This document shows, piece by piece, positions 25,889 to 34,737 of a stretch of DNA of 64,000 bases (within the stretch, counting starts at the first letter, position 1; each line of letters starts with the position of its first letter). Made by a program: the position numbers and the translations under genes. The stretch lies in contig CBDCCV010000002.1 of the NCBI GenBank assembly GCA_965215025.1, forward strand, positions 1,240,001 to 1,304,000, written 5' to 3'. The notes beneath the pieces are model-generated. The model had not been told where the DNA came from. It saw only the letters and a list, made by a program, of their open reading frames with translations, and ran no database searches. Source of the stretch: CBDCCV01 sp965215025 (GTDB lineage: Bacteria; Bacteroidota; Rhodothermia; Rhodothermales; Salinibacteraceae).

Positions 25889-27250
25889 TCACCTGCTGCC
25901 GCCGTCCGTCGTCGTTCGTCCATCGTCACGCCCCTCGGCGAAGCGCTCCAGGCGGATTTCGACGGCGCGGGCGTGGGCCTCCAAAGCCTCGGCGCGGGCG
26001 AAGCGGGCGATCTTCGGCCCCGCTGCTTCGAGCCGCGCGCGCGTGTAGGAGATGAGGGACTGCCGCCTGACGAAGCTCTCCACGCCGAGCGCCGAGGCGT
26101 AGCGCGCCGTCCCGCCGGTAGGCAAGACGTGGTTCGGCCCGGCGAAGTAATCGCCCACCGGCTCCGGCGAATGCGGCCCAAGAAAAACAGCGCCCGCGTG
26201 GCGGATGCGCGTCATCAGCGCCCACGGGTCTTTCACCAAAAGCTCGAGGTGCTCGGGCGCCAGCTCGTTCGTCATTGCCACGGCCTCGTCCATCGTGGCG
26301 GTGACGATGCACGCGCCGTACGCCGGCAGCGACTGCTTCATCACGCCACGGCGCTCAAGCCGGGGCACCATCTGCTCGACGTGCTGCTGCACGGCCTCGG
26401 CCAGCTTGTGCGAGGGGGTGACGAGGATCGCCGAGGCGCGCGCGTCGTGCTCGGCCTGCGAGAGGAGATCGGCGGCGGCGAACTCCGGGTCGGCCTCCGC
26501 GTCGGCCAGGACGACGATCTCGCTCGGGCCGGCCACCGCGTCGATGTCCACGGGGCCGAAGACCTGCTTTTTGGCTGCGGCCACGTAGGCGTTGCCGGGG
26601 CCGACGATCTTGTCCACCTTCGGCACCGTCTCCGTCCCAAAGGCGAGCGCGCCGACGGCCTGCGCGCCGCCGAGGGCGTAGACCTCCGTGAGGCCCAGGA
26701 GGTGCGCCACGGCCAGGACGAGGGCGTGCGGAAGGCCGTCGGCGCTGGGGGGGCTGACGAGGGCGATCTCCTCCACGCCGGCCACCTGCGCGGGGATGGC
26801 GTTCATCAAAAGGCTCGACGGGTAGAAGGCCGAGGAGCCGGGCACATAGAGGCCCACGCGCTCCATCGGGACGACGCGCTGGCCTAAGAGGACGCCATCG
26901 CCGTCATCTGTGAACCAGGACTGCGGGAGCTGACGCTCGTGGAAGCGGCGGATGTTGGCGGCGGCCTCTTCGATGATGGCGCGGAGGTCCGCGTCGAGCG
27001 CGGCGGAGGCTTTTTCAAGCGCCTCAGCAGGGACGCGCAGCCTTTCGGGGCGCACGCCGTCGAAGCGCTCGGTGAAGTCCAAGACGGCGGCGTCGCCCCG
27101 TTCGCGCACGGCGGCGAGGATCGCGCGCACGCTTTGATCAACCTCATCGCTGAAGGAGGCGCTGCGGCTGAGGACGGCGCTGAGCTTCTCGGCGCGGTCC
27201 GCGTAGGCGACGATGGGGAGCAGCGTATCCGTAGTGGCAGGGGCGGGCAT
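25889..27250 (-). CDS. hisD: Histidinol dehydrogenase HisD
   Basis: NAD-dependent, Zn2+-containing enzyme that oxidises histidinol to histidine in two steps. The 453-residue product has YVPGSSAFYPSSLLM, GPGNAYVAAAKKQVFG, DAVAGPSEIVVLADAEAD, LLSQAEHDARASAIL (Gln and His Zn ligands), NELAPEHLELL and GPNHVLPTGGTARYASAL, covering the metal and catalytic residues. Start MPAPATTDTLL; an upstream frame is Arg-rich and unlikely. With hisC it is the only histidine gene pair here, so the pathway is split in the genome. Confidence 0.97.
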   Translation of the reverse strand: MPAPATTDTLLPIVAYADRAEKLSAVLSRSASFSDEVDQSVRAILAAVRERGDAAVLDFTERFDGVRPERLRVPAEALEKASAALDADLRAIIEEAAANIRRFHERQLPQSWFTDDGDGVLLGQRVVPMERVGLYVPGSSAFYPSSLLMNAIPAQVAGVEEIALVSPPSADGLPHALVLAVAHLLGLTEVYALGGAQAVGALAFGTETVPKVDKIVGPGNAYVAAAKKQVFGPVDIDAVAGPSEIVVLADAEADPEFAAADLLSQAEHDARASAILVTPSHKLAEAVQQHVEQMVPRLERRGVMKQSLPAYGACIVTATMDEAVAMTNELAPEHLELLVKDPWALMTRIRHAGAVFLGPHSPEPVGDYFAGPNHVLPTGGTARYASALGVESFVRRQSLISYTRARLEAAGPKIARFARAEALEAHARAVEIRLERFAEGRDDGRTTTDGGSR

Positions 27251-27425
27251 GACGGGCGGCGCGGATGGCGGGGCGTGTCGGCTTCTGTACCGCATCCGGC
27301 GCGCGGCGGTCCCGCCTTGCCGTAATTTTAACGGCTCGGCCGAGGGCGCGTCCGCCCCGGTGCCCGTCTCTTCTGAACGACGCCCATGGACAGAAGAACG
27401 GCCGCGCACCTGCGCTTCGTTCCAA

Positions 27426-27453
27426 CGAGGGCGCAGCGGCGCTGCGCCCCTAC
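27426..27453. repeat. Degenerate GTAG...CTAC palindrome, copy 3
   Basis: CGAGGGCGCAGC and GCTGCGCCCCTAC form a 9-bp perfect stem (GGGCGCAGC/GCTGCGCCC) with a GGC loop. The right end keeps CCTAC; the left end has drifted to CGAG with one base lost. Same length as the perfect copies. Lies between hisD and the DUF3276 gene. Confidence 0.65.
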
Positions 27454-27496
27454 GGCCTTGATCTGTGCAAGGTGCTTGTCACCCGCAGGCGGGTGC

Positions 27497-27853
27497 TCAG
27501 CCGTCCGCCGTCATCCGCCCGTCGTCATCCTCAGGGATGCCGGTGAGTTCGGGGAGGCGCTCGAACTCGTGTTCGGGCAGGCGCTCTTCTTTGACGTGAT
27601 GGATAACGTCGTGCAGGGCGCGCACGAAGTTGCCGAAATCCTCTTTGTAGAGGAAGATGCGGTGCTTCTCCTGGCCGCCGCTTTCGAGCCGCTTGCGCTC
27701 GGTGACGGTGACGAAGTAGTCCTCGCCGGAGCGCGTGGACTTCACATCGAAGAAGTAGGTGCGCTTGCCGGCCTCGACGCGGCGCGAGTACACCTCGTCG
27801 CGGTAGCGGCCGTTGGCATCGTGGTCCTGCGGGTCCTCTTGCTGGTAACTCAT
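27497..27853 (-). CDS. DUF3276 (PUR-alpha-like) protein
   Basis: A 118-residue protein of the DUF3276 family, nearly confined to Bacteroidota and relatives and related to PUR-alpha and Borrelia BpuR single-strand DNA/RNA-binding proteins. Visible are VYSRRVEAGKRTYFFDVKSTRSGEDYFVTVTERKR and HRIFLYKEDFGNFVRALHDVIHHVK, the strand-strand-strand-helix PUR repeat. The C-terminal part (LPEHEFERLPELTGIPEDDD) is acidic. Role probably in nucleic acid binding; the target is unknown. Confidence 0.92.
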   Translation of the reverse strand: MSYQQEDPQDHDANGRYRDEVYSRRVEAGKRTYFFDVKSTRSGEDYFVTVTERKRLESGGQEKHRIFLYKEDFGNFVRALHDVIHHVKEERLPEHEFERLPELTGIPEDDDGRMTADG

Positions 27854-27966
27854 AACGGATGGTTTGATGATCTAAGCAAGCCGCTTGGGGCTGCGACGCG
27901 GGCGTAACGGTGCGTTAATATGCAAAGGCCGCGTTACAACATCAACGCTCATCAGGCGCCGCGCGC

Positions 27967-28827
27967 TCACGCTGTGCCGAGCGTTTCGCGCAGAATGCCG
28001 CGCACGAGATGGCTGAGCGATGCGCGCACGCGCTCGCCCACGCGCAACACGTCGTCGTGGCGGAGCGGCTCGGCGCCGATGCCGGCGGCGGGGTTCGTGA
28101 TGGTGGAGAGGCCGAGCACGCTCATGCCCAGGTGCCGCGCTTGCAGGACCTCCGGCACCGTGCTCATCCCCACGGCGTCGGCGCCGAGGCGGGCAAAGGC
28201 TTGGACCTCGGCCTTTGTTTCGTAGCTCGGCCCGCCCGTCCACAGGTACACCCCGCGCCGCGTGGCGATGCGTTCTCGGAGCGCCACGGCCTCGGCGCGG
28301 TTTGTCCACGCCGCGTCGTACGCCTCCGCCGGGCGGGGCACGGCGCGCGGGTTGGCGTTGGCCGCTACTGGAAAAGCGTCGGGGCCGGAGAGCGGGCTGG
28401 CAAAGGCGGCGCTGAGGTGGTCGGTGATGAACATGAGCGTACCGGGCTTAAAGCGCGGGTTGATGCCGCCGGCGGCGTTCGTCACCAAAAGCCGCCGCGC
28501 GCCCAGCGCGTGGGCGAGCCGCACGGGGAAGCCGAGCGCGGAGGGCGCGTGCCCCTCGTAGAGATGCGCGCGCCCCTGCACGAAGAGCACCTGCCGCCCT
28601 TCGAGCGTGCCAAGGACGAGCCGCCCGGCGTGCCCCTGAACCGTCGAGCGCGGGTAGCCCGGCACCTCGGCGGTGGAGAGCGCCACGGCTTCTTCCACCT
28701 CCTCGGCCAGCGCGCCGAGGCCGGAGCCTAAGACGAGCGCGATCTCTGGGACGACCTCCGTGCGGCGGCGGACGGCGCGGAGGGCGGCTTCTACGTCCGG
28801 TGGCGGGGCGGTGGGCACGGCGGTCAT
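27967..28827 (-). CDS. Purine nucleoside phosphorylase (trimeric, inosine/guanosine type)
   Basis: Splits purine nucleosides with phosphate to base and ribose 1-phosphate in purine salvage. The 286-residue product fits the PNP/MTAP family I: LVLGSGLGALAEE, GHAGRLVLGTL, GRAHLYEGH, LLVTNAAGGIN, TGGPSYETKAE, GADAVGMSTVPEV and LSTITNPAAGI, including the purine-binding Glu and Asn regions. It ends near a helix RVRASLSHLVRGIL. Start MTAVPTAPPPD chosen from family length; 14 further codons upstream look non-coding. Confidence 0.95.
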   Translation of the reverse strand: MTAVPTAPPPDVEAALRAVRRRTEVVPEIALVLGSGLGALAEEVEEAVALSTAEVPGYPRSTVQGHAGRLVLGTLEGRQVLFVQGRAHLYEGHAPSALGFPVRLAHALGARRLLVTNAAGGINPRFKPGTLMFITDHLSAAFASPLSGPDAFPVAANANPRAVPRPAEAYDAAWTNRAEAVALRERIATRRGVYLWTGGPSYETKAEVQAFARLGADAVGMSTVPEVLQARHLGMSVLGLSTITNPAAGIGAEPLRHDDVLRVGERVRASLSHLVRGILRETLGTA

Positions 28828-28852
28828 GCAGGTAGAGCGGTGGATCGTAGGC

Positions 28853-28880
28853 GTAGGGGCGTATCGCAATACGCCCCTAC
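28853..28880. repeat. 28-bp palindrome, GTAG...CTAC family, copy 4
   Basis: GTAGGGGCGTAT (28853-28864) and ATACGCCCCTAC (28869-28880) pair fully around the four-base loop CGCA. Lies between the phosphorylase gene and the PP2C gene. Confidence 0.9.
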
Positions 28881-28900
28881 CGGCCGGTTGGTCGAGACGT

Positions 28901-31792
28901 TCACGCGGTGGATCGCTGCTCCTTGCGGACGGCGGCGGGCGGCGAGGCCGCCGGCGGCTTCGCGCCGCCGTTGCGCTTGACCACCACCATCGTCATGTCG
29001 TCGTGGCGGCCGGCGGCCTCGACGTAGAGGTGCACCTCGCCGGAGACGGCGCGCAGGATCTCGCCGGCGGTGCGCCCGGCGGCGTCGCCCACGCAGCGCG
29101 CCAGGCGCTCGTCGCCGAACTGCTCGCCCGCCGTGTTCATCGCCTCGGAGAACCCGTCCGTGTAGAAGACGAGCGCGTCGCCGGGCTGGAGCGTGACGCT
29201 CACCTCGGCGATCTGCGCGTCGAAGCGCTCGCCGTTCGTCAATCCGATGGCCATGCCTTTGGGGCGGATGAACTCGGGCGCCTTCTCGGGCGAGCGCTTG
29301 TAGATGAGCGGGTTGTGCCCGGCGCGCGCGAACGTGAACGTGCCCTTCTCCACATCCACCACGCCGTAGATCATGGAGATGAACGTGCCGCGCGGCGCGT
29401 TCTGGCAGAAAAGCACGTTGAGGCGCCGCAAGACCTCGGCGGGCGGAAGCCCCTCGCGCGCGAGCGTCTGCAGAAAGCCTTTGGCGAGCGTCATGTAGAA
29501 AGCGGCCTGAATCCCCTTCCCCGAGACGTCGCCGATGGCGATGGCGAGGCGGCCCGGCCCCGTCTCGACGAAGTCGTAGTAATCGCCGCCCACGTCCTGC
29601 GCCGGGAGGCACATCGCGGCGATGTCGAGGCCCTCGACCTGCGGCATCTTCCGGGGCAGGAACGAGCGCTGCACCTCCTGGGCGATCTCGATGTCGCGCT
29701 TGAGCCGCTCCTCCTCGGCCAGCTCGGTGATGTAGGAGGGGACGTAGGCCGGCACCTCCGTCGAGGTGCGTCCGCTGAGGAGGCCCGCCGCGCCGGCGAG
29801 GCCCACGAAGAGCGCCGAGCCACCGGTGAGCGCGGCGTCGAGCGCCATGGGCGAGCCGGCCACCATCCACCCCTCGGACAAGGCCCAGGCCACGCCCGCG
29901 AGGAGGTACGCGGCAAAGGCGGCCACGAAGTCGTACCGCCAGAACACCGCCGCGATCACCAGCGCATTGAAGCCGATGAAGCCAACGTTGAAGCCCAGCG
30001 GCGTCACCTTCGTCAGGTCCGCTTGGGCGAGCGTGAGGGCGAGCGCCAGCCCTGCGATCACAAAAAAGGCCGAGGGCCGGCGCCGGTACAGCCATGTGCC
30101 GATGCCCAAGAGCACCGTCAGGCACAAGAAGAGCGTCACCCAGGCGTTCCACCCGAACGTAAAGCCAAAGAGGCTGAGCACGTCGTCCTCGCTCGGCCCG
30201 TCGCCCAGGCTGCCGTACTCGAGGAGGGCCTCGGGGAAGAGCCACAGGAGCAGCGTCGTCCCGCCGAGGAGGAGGCAGGCGCCCGCGAGGCCGGCCAGGA
30301 GCGCCCGGCCGGTGGGCACGTTGCGCAGGGCGCCGTGGCGCACGAGGCTGAGCACGTGCAGCTTTTCCGGCCACGCCGCGCGCGCCACGGAGTCCATCGC
30401 GCCGGAGGCCAGGAAGATGAGGAACGCCCCGCCCGCCGCCGTAAAGAGCGTGCCCGCCATGAGGCCGACGAGGAGGCCCCAGAAGTCCTCCCCCTGCGCC
30501 TCGGCCAACTCGGCGCCGATAAGCATGGCCACGAAGCCGCCGGCAAAGAACCCGCCCCAGAGCGCGTCGCGCAGGGCCGAGCGCGTGTCCACCACGCGCG
30601 CCGTGACCCGCCGGAAGAAGATGAACATGGATGCCCCGGCCAGAAGCACGTAGAAGACGCCCGTAACGATGCCGAAAACCGTGCCGCCCTCGATGCTGAT
30701 GCTGAAACCGTCTTCGTCGCTTTCTTCCTCGGCCGCTTCGGCCGCCTCGGCTTCGGCCGTTGCCGGAGCGGCGGTGTCGGCGGCCGGCGGCGCGCCGTCT
30801 TCCGGATCGAAGTCGGTTTCGAGGCCGAGCAGCGTGCCGGTGGCCGCTACGCGCACGTCTACGCGGGGGCGCTGGCCGTGGAAGGCGTCGCCCCAGAGGC
30901 GCACGGTGGCCGTCCGCGGCTCGCCCACCTCGGCCTCCGTCCATGCCGAATCGACGCGGAAGGCGTACGCGCGCAGCGCCGTGCGCCGCAGGTGATGCCG
31001 CGCCAGCCGCACGGCCTCGCCTCGGCTCAGCGGGTCGATGGCCTCTACCAGGTCCACGGGCGACGCCTCTGCGGGTGGGGCATCGGGCGCAGGCGGCCCG
31101 CCAGGCGCGCCATCCCCCGTGGCGCTGTCGGCGGGTGCGAAGCGGAAGGAGAGCCGCCGCGCGAGGCGGGGCAAGAGCGAGTCGGGGACGGCGGCGAGGC
31201 GACCGCCAGCGGGGCCATCCGCCGGTGGCGCATCCAGCGTCTCGCCCAGGGCGTAGGCCAGCGCCTCGCGGTCGAGGGCGACGCGGGCCTCGCCCAGCAG
31301 GGCCTCGCCCTCGACCTCGTAGGCGTAGACGGCGCCGCCCTCGGTTAGGCGCACGTCCACGTCGTAATCGGCCTCATCCTCGTCGCCCGGCTCTTGCCAC
31401 TCCACCCTCCAGTAGTAGGCCGGCAGGCGCTCGCGAGCGTCGGTCTTGAGCAGCGCCGTGGCGGCGGGGCGCGTAAGGGCGCGCTGGAGCGAGTCCACGA
31501 GCATGTCGTGGCGGTCCAGCCTCACCTCCTGTTGGGTGTCGTCAGGCAGGCGCACGCCGTTCGCCTCGGCAAAGGCGCGGGCGATCTCGGCGGCGCGCGC
31601 CTCGCCAAGGCCGTAATCCGCGGCGCTGTCGGGGTGCTGGCTCGGGAGCAGCCAGAAGTAGAGCGCCAGCCCCAGCAGCCCGGCGGCGCAAAGCACAGCG
31701 TCGAACGCCGTGAGGCGCCCGCGCGCGATCCGCCATCGTTGCTTCGTCTTCCCCCTCAAAACGGCTCTCTTGGCATCGTGCAAGCGTTTCAC
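28901..31792 (-). CDS. Large membrane protein with C-terminal PP2C (SpoIIE/RsbU) phosphatase
   Basis: A 963-residue protein (GTG start). One membrane helix near residue 30-50, an external or periplasmic region (about 50-375) with two PepSY-like repeats rich in Glu/Ala, then about ten membrane segments (about 378-710), a short coiled linker (LAEEERLKRDIEIAQEVQRSFLP) and a C-terminal phosphatase (about 735-950). The phosphatase has QDVGGDYYDF, IAIGDVSGKG, FYTDGFSEAMN and RHDDMTMVVVKR, the metal-binding set of RsbU-type enzymes that dephosphorylate anti-sigma antagonists. The sensed signal and the partner are unknown; no RsbV/RsbW gene is nearby. Confidence 0.93.
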   Translation of the reverse strand: MKRLHDAKRAVLRGKTKQRWRIARGRLTAFDAVLCAAGLLGLALYFWLLPSQHPDSAADYGLGEARAAEIARAFAEANGVRLPDDTQQEVRLDRHDMLVDSLQRALTRPAATALLKTDARERLPAYYWRVEWQEPGDEDEADYDVDVRLTEGGAVYAYEVEGEALLGEARVALDREALAYALGETLDAPPADGPAGGRLAAVPDSLLPRLARRLSFRFAPADSATGDGAPGGPPAPDAPPAEASPVDLVEAIDPLSRGEAVRLARHHLRRTALRAYAFRVDSAWTEAEVGEPRTATVRLWGDAFHGQRPRVDVRVAATGTLLGLETDFDPEDGAPPAADTAAPATAEAEAAEAAEEESDEDGFSISIEGGTVFGIVTGVFYVLLAGASMFIFFRRVTARVVDTRSALRDALWGGFFAGGFVAMLIGAELAEAQGEDFWGLLVGLMAGTLFTAAGGAFLIFLASGAMDSVARAAWPEKLHVLSLVRHGALRNVPTGRALLAGLAGACLLLGGTTLLLWLFPEALLEYGSLGDGPSEDDVLSLFGFTFGWNAWVTLFLCLTVLLGIGTWLYRRRPSAFFVIAGLALALTLAQADLTKVTPLGFNVGFIGFNALVIAAVFWRYDFVAAFAAYLLAGVAWALSEGWMVAGSPMALDAALTGGSALFVGLAGAAGLLSGRTSTEVPAYVPSYITELAEEERLKRDIEIAQEVQRSFLPRKMPQVEGLDIAAMCLPAQDVGGDYYDFVETGPGRLAIAIGDVSGKGIQAAFYMTLAKGFLQTLAREGLPPAEVLRRLNVLFCQNAPRGTFISMIYGVVDVEKGTFTFARAGHNPLIYKRSPEKAPEFIRPKGMAIGLTNGERFDAQIAEVSVTLQPGDALVFYTDGFSEAMNTAGEQFGDERLARCVGDAAGRTAGEILRAVSGEVHLYVEAAGRHDDMTMVVVKRNGGAKPPAASPPAAVRKEQRSTA

Positions 31793-31808
31793 AGAGCGCG
31801 CGGCGGCA

Positions 31809-33038
31809 TCACGTGCGTGCGCGCAGAATGCGGTAGTTGCGCAGGCTCCACCACACCTGCCCGGCCACCACGCGCAGCGTCGTCGCCACGGGGATGGCCA
31901 CGAGCATCCCCACCAGCCCGCCCAGCTGCGCCCCGATCAGCACCACGAAAAGGATGACGAGCGGGTGCGCCTGCGCGGCCTTCGAGAAGATGAGCGGCTG
32001 GAAGAGGATGTTGTCGGCCAGCTGCGTAAGCGCCATGGCTACGAGGATGGAGGGCACCATCGAGAAATCGCCCGTCTGCGCGATGCCCACGAGCGAGCCG
32101 GCCACGAAGCCGACGAAGGGGCCGAAGTACGGGATCGAGTTCGCCAGCCCGGCAAAGATCCCCACGGCCAGGGCGTAGTTCAGCCCGGCCAGGTACAGGA
32201 GCACGAACGCCACGACGGCCACGGCTGAGCACTGGATCACCAGCGCGCGCAGGTAGCGCCCCAGGCTCGCCTCCACCTTGGCGATGATGGCGAGGGTAAT
32301 CTCGAAATACCGATTCGGCACGAGGGCAAGGGCGCGGTGCCGAAGCTGCGTGCCGTCTTTCAGGAGAAAAAAGGAGACGAACGGGATGGCGATGGTGGCG
32401 TAGAGGATGCCTGTAAAAAGCCCCATCACCGATCCCATGGTGCTCGTCAGGCCCTCGTCGCGGAAGAGCGTCTCGGAGACCTCGCGCAGGCTCGCCACGA
32501 GCGCGCCTTCCTGGTAGAACGGCAGCGCCTCGACGAGACGCCGTTCGAGCGCGCGGACGGTGTCGGAGAGCGCTTCGAGCGAGACCTGGCGCGACAGCTC
32601 CGTCACCTGCTCCACCACCGAGGGCGCCAAGGAAACGATCACGAAGATCAGCGCGCCGAAGACGAGCACGAACGTGGCGAGGATGGCCGGGACGTGGCCG
32701 AGGCCCATCCCGCGCAGGCGGTCCACCACGGGCTTCAAGAGATACGCCAGCACGCCGCCCGCCACGAGGTAGAGCACCAGCCCCGAGAAGTACCACAGCC
32801 CGAAGCCCGCCGCCGCCATGAGGCCCGTCCACACGAAGAAGCGCACCACGCCGTCGAGCGTGAACGCGCCGCGCCCGCCCGGCCCAGGGGGCAGCGCACG
32901 CGGCGGCGCCTCGCCGCGCCGCGCCTCGGGAGCGGCCTCTAGGCGCAGCGGCGCAGCGCGCTCCTCAGACGTTTTCTCTTCAACCTGCATGGCGCGCGTA
33001 AGCGGCTCTGGAAGGTAAGAAGACCAGTTCCAGTTCAT
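31809..33038 (-). CDS. AI-2E family (PerM/YdiK-like) membrane protein
   Basis: A 409-residue polytopic membrane protein. After a hydrophilic Pro/Glu-rich leader (about 1-60) come eight hydrophobic segments; the family motif NSIPYFGPFVGFVAGSLVG and the paired VMALTQLADNILFQPLIFSK are present. Members include a proposed AI-2 exporter, sodium/proton antiporters and PerM, so function is not settled. The start could be MNWNWSSYLP (used here) or MQVEEKTSEE 16 codons later. The PP2C gene follows after 16 bases and may be co-transcribed. Confidence 0.92.
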   Translation of the reverse strand: MNWNWSSYLPEPLTRAMQVEEKTSEERAAPLRLEAAPEARRGEAPPRALPPGPGGRGAFTLDGVVRFFVWTGLMAAAGFGLWYFSGLVLYLVAGGVLAYLLKPVVDRLRGMGLGHVPAILATFVLVFGALIFVIVSLAPSVVEQVTELSRQVSLEALSDTVRALERRLVEALPFYQEGALVASLREVSETLFRDEGLTSTMGSVMGLFTGILYATIAIPFVSFFLLKDGTQLRHRALALVPNRYFEITLAIIAKVEASLGRYLRALVIQCSAVAVVAFVLLYLAGLNYALAVGIFAGLANSIPYFGPFVGFVAGSLVGIAQTGDFSMVPSILVAMALTQLADNILFQPLIFSKAAQAHPLVILFVVLIGAQLGGLVGMLVAIPVATTLRVVAGQVWWSLRNYRILRART

Positions 33039-33118
33039 GGGGCCAGGGACCGGGGTTTCAGCGAGGCGCTTCTGCTTTGAGTCTTCTTCGGGTAATCCAG
33101 ATGGCGACCTATCCAACG

Positions 33119-33144
33119 GTCATCCTGAGCGTGGGCGAAGGATC
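33119..33144 (+). repeat. Half copy of the GTCATCC-type repeat
   Basis: GTCATCCTGAGCGTGGGCG followed by AAGGATC. It matches the left end of the unit at 39728 (GTCATCCTGAGCG, then GGATCC) but I see no matching right end nearby, so it is a truncated or compact form. Lies in the 255-base gap between recX and the AI-2E gene. Confidence 0.6.
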
Positions 33145-33293
33145 AAGGAAATGAGACCTCAGCTGCTGCACCTCGCGTCGTCGTTTCTGAGCCTGCGCAA
33201 ACGGCGCGCCACGAGAGCGGAAAGGCCGGTGCCGCGCAGGCGTTCTTCTGCCAACCTACGCGGCGGCGCGCCAAAAAGATGCTGCCGGCGCCA

Positions 33294-33977
33294 TTACGAC
33301 GCCTCGCGTTCGAGCGTCTCCGTCACGCGGCGGATGGTGTCCGAGGTGAAGCCGCGGCGGCGCAGGTAGCCGTAGAGCTTCTGCCGGCGGCGGCGCGGGT
33401 CCTCGTCCGGGTCCAGGCGCTTCCACTTTTTGCGGGCGTGCGCGCGGGCGGCCTCGAGCGTCTCCTCCTCGTCAAGCTCGTGGTAGAAGGCGTCTTCGAT
33501 GTGGCGCTGGTCCACGCCGCGCTTCTGAAGCTCGCGGCGCAGGCGCACGGGGCCGTACCCCTTGTTCGCCATCCGGCCGCGGACGTACTCGCGCGCGTAC
33601 TTCGCGTCGTCAAGATACCCGAGGCGGCGCAGGCGGTCAACTGCCTGCTCGGCCGCGTCGTCCGCAATTTCCTTCTCGCTGAGCTTCTGGCGCACCTCGC
33701 CTTCGGTGCGCGGCTTGTGGGCGACGTAGTGCAGCGCGGCGGCGTAGGCTTTTTCTGCCGCGTCTTCAAGGGTGATCTGCTGCTCTTCCTCGGGGCTGAG
33801 CGTGCGCCCGGCGTGCAGGCCATGCTTGAGGATGAGCCGCTGGTGCACACCGAACGCGAATTCGCCATCTAAAAAGACGTTGGCGCGCTCTGGGTCGTTC
33901 TTCTGCACACCCAGCTTGGTGATCGTGCGCGGCCGGGCTGGGCTTTCGTAGGCGGAGGACGCGTCGTCTTCAGGCAT
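33294..33977 (-). CDS. recX: Regulatory protein RecX
   Basis: Binds and modulates RecA filaments. The 227-residue product shows the three RecX helical repeats: AYAAALHYVAHKPRTEGEVRQKL, VDRLRRLGYLDDAKYAREYVRGRM and GPVRLRRELQKRGVDQRHIEDAF, with a C-terminal DEDPRRRRQKLYGYLRRRGFTSDTIRRVTETL. Preceded by a short domain (TITKLGVQKNDPERANVFLDGEFAFGV) common in Bacteroidota members. Start at MPEDDASS; a longer frame upstream is not homologous. recA is not in the window. Confidence 0.94.
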   Translation of the reverse strand: MPEDDASSAYESPARPRTITKLGVQKNDPERANVFLDGEFAFGVHQRLILKHGLHAGRTLSPEEEQQITLEDAAEKAYAAALHYVAHKPRTEGEVRQKLSEKEIADDAAEQAVDRLRRLGYLDDAKYAREYVRGRMANKGYGPVRLRRELQKRGVDQRHIEDAFYHELDEEETLEAARAHARKKWKRLDPDEDPRRRRQKLYGYLRRRGFTSDTIRRVTETLEREAS

Positions 33978-34105
33978 GGATGAGCGTTTCTGATTTACAG
34001 ATGCCGCTCCAGGCCGCCCGCCAGCGGAGCGCGCCGGGGGACGGGCGGAGGCCATGAGCATTCAAAACGGCGGGGCAACATGGACCCGCCGTCCGGCGGC
34101 GCTTG

Positions 34106-34414
34106 TTACTCCGGCGGCCCCAACGTGCCGAACTGCTGCGAGGAGTGAAAGATCGTGAGCACCTCGACTTCTTCGTCGTCCGCGTCCACGACGTAGACGA
34201 TGCGGTACTGGCGGTAGATCACCTCGCGGATGGCGTCGTCCTTGATCTCCGGCACCACGCGGCCCATGCGCGGGAAGCGTTCGAGCGGCCGGATCTTCTC
34301 GATCACCCGCTCCTCAAAAACCTCGGCGAACTCCGCGGCCCCGACGCGCTCGTAGTACGCGACGATGGCGTCGAGTTCGCTCTGCGCCTGCTCGGTGAGT
34401 CGGACCTGTGCCAC
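34106..34414 (-). CDS. ParE/RelE-type toxin
   Basis: A 102-residue toxin of the ParE/RelE fold (GTG start). Motifs LTEQAQSELDAIVAYYERVG, PLERFPRMGRVVPEI, IREVIYRQYRIVYVV and the end VLTIFHSSQQF match the family. RelE members cut mRNA in the ribosome and ParE members inhibit gyrase; which applies cannot be told by eye. Its partner lies directly upstream with a 6-base gap, antitoxin first. Confidence 0.9.
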   Translation of the reverse strand: MAQVRLTEQAQSELDAIVAYYERVGAAEFAEVFEERVIEKIRPLERFPRMGRVVPEIKDDAIREVIYRQYRIVYVVDADDEEVEVLTIFHSSQQFGTLGPPE

Positions 34415-34420
34415 GGCGCG

Positions 34421-34627
34421 TTACTCCGCCTGCCTTGACGCGCGGCGGCGCTTCAGGCGGGCTTCCACCTCGTTGAGTGGCACCGTCTTCCCCTCTCGGG
34501 ACTGCCGCAAGCCCACCTCGATCTTGTGGAGGAAGAGGAGACGCTCGATGGCATCCTCGATAGTGGCGTCCTCCGGGAGGTCCTCCACGGCGCGGACGAT
34601 CTTTGCTTTCGTGGTGGCTTGCGGCAT
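34421..34627 (-). CDS. Small antitoxin-like partner of the ParE/RelE toxin
   Basis: A 68-residue helical, strongly charged protein (KAKIVRAVEDLPEDATIEDAIERLLFL, then SREGKTVPLNEVEARLKRRR). Size, position immediately before the toxin gene, and the PLNEVEARLKRR tail (similar to many small antitoxins) support an antitoxin role. No clear ribbon-helix-helix or helix-turn-helix is visible, so autoregulation is uncertain. Confidence 0.82.
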   Translation of the reverse strand: MPQATTKAKIVRAVEDLPEDATIEDAIERLLFLHKIEVGLRQSREGKTVPLNEVEARLKRRRASRQAE

Positions 34628-34737
34628 CGGAGGCTTTGCTTAGGTTCGGTTCTTTCGCCTCAGCGGGTACGCTGGAAAATGCATCGGTGTTCAGCAGTCG
34701 GCTCCGCGCTATTCGGCCCGCCGGATGGACAGAACGT

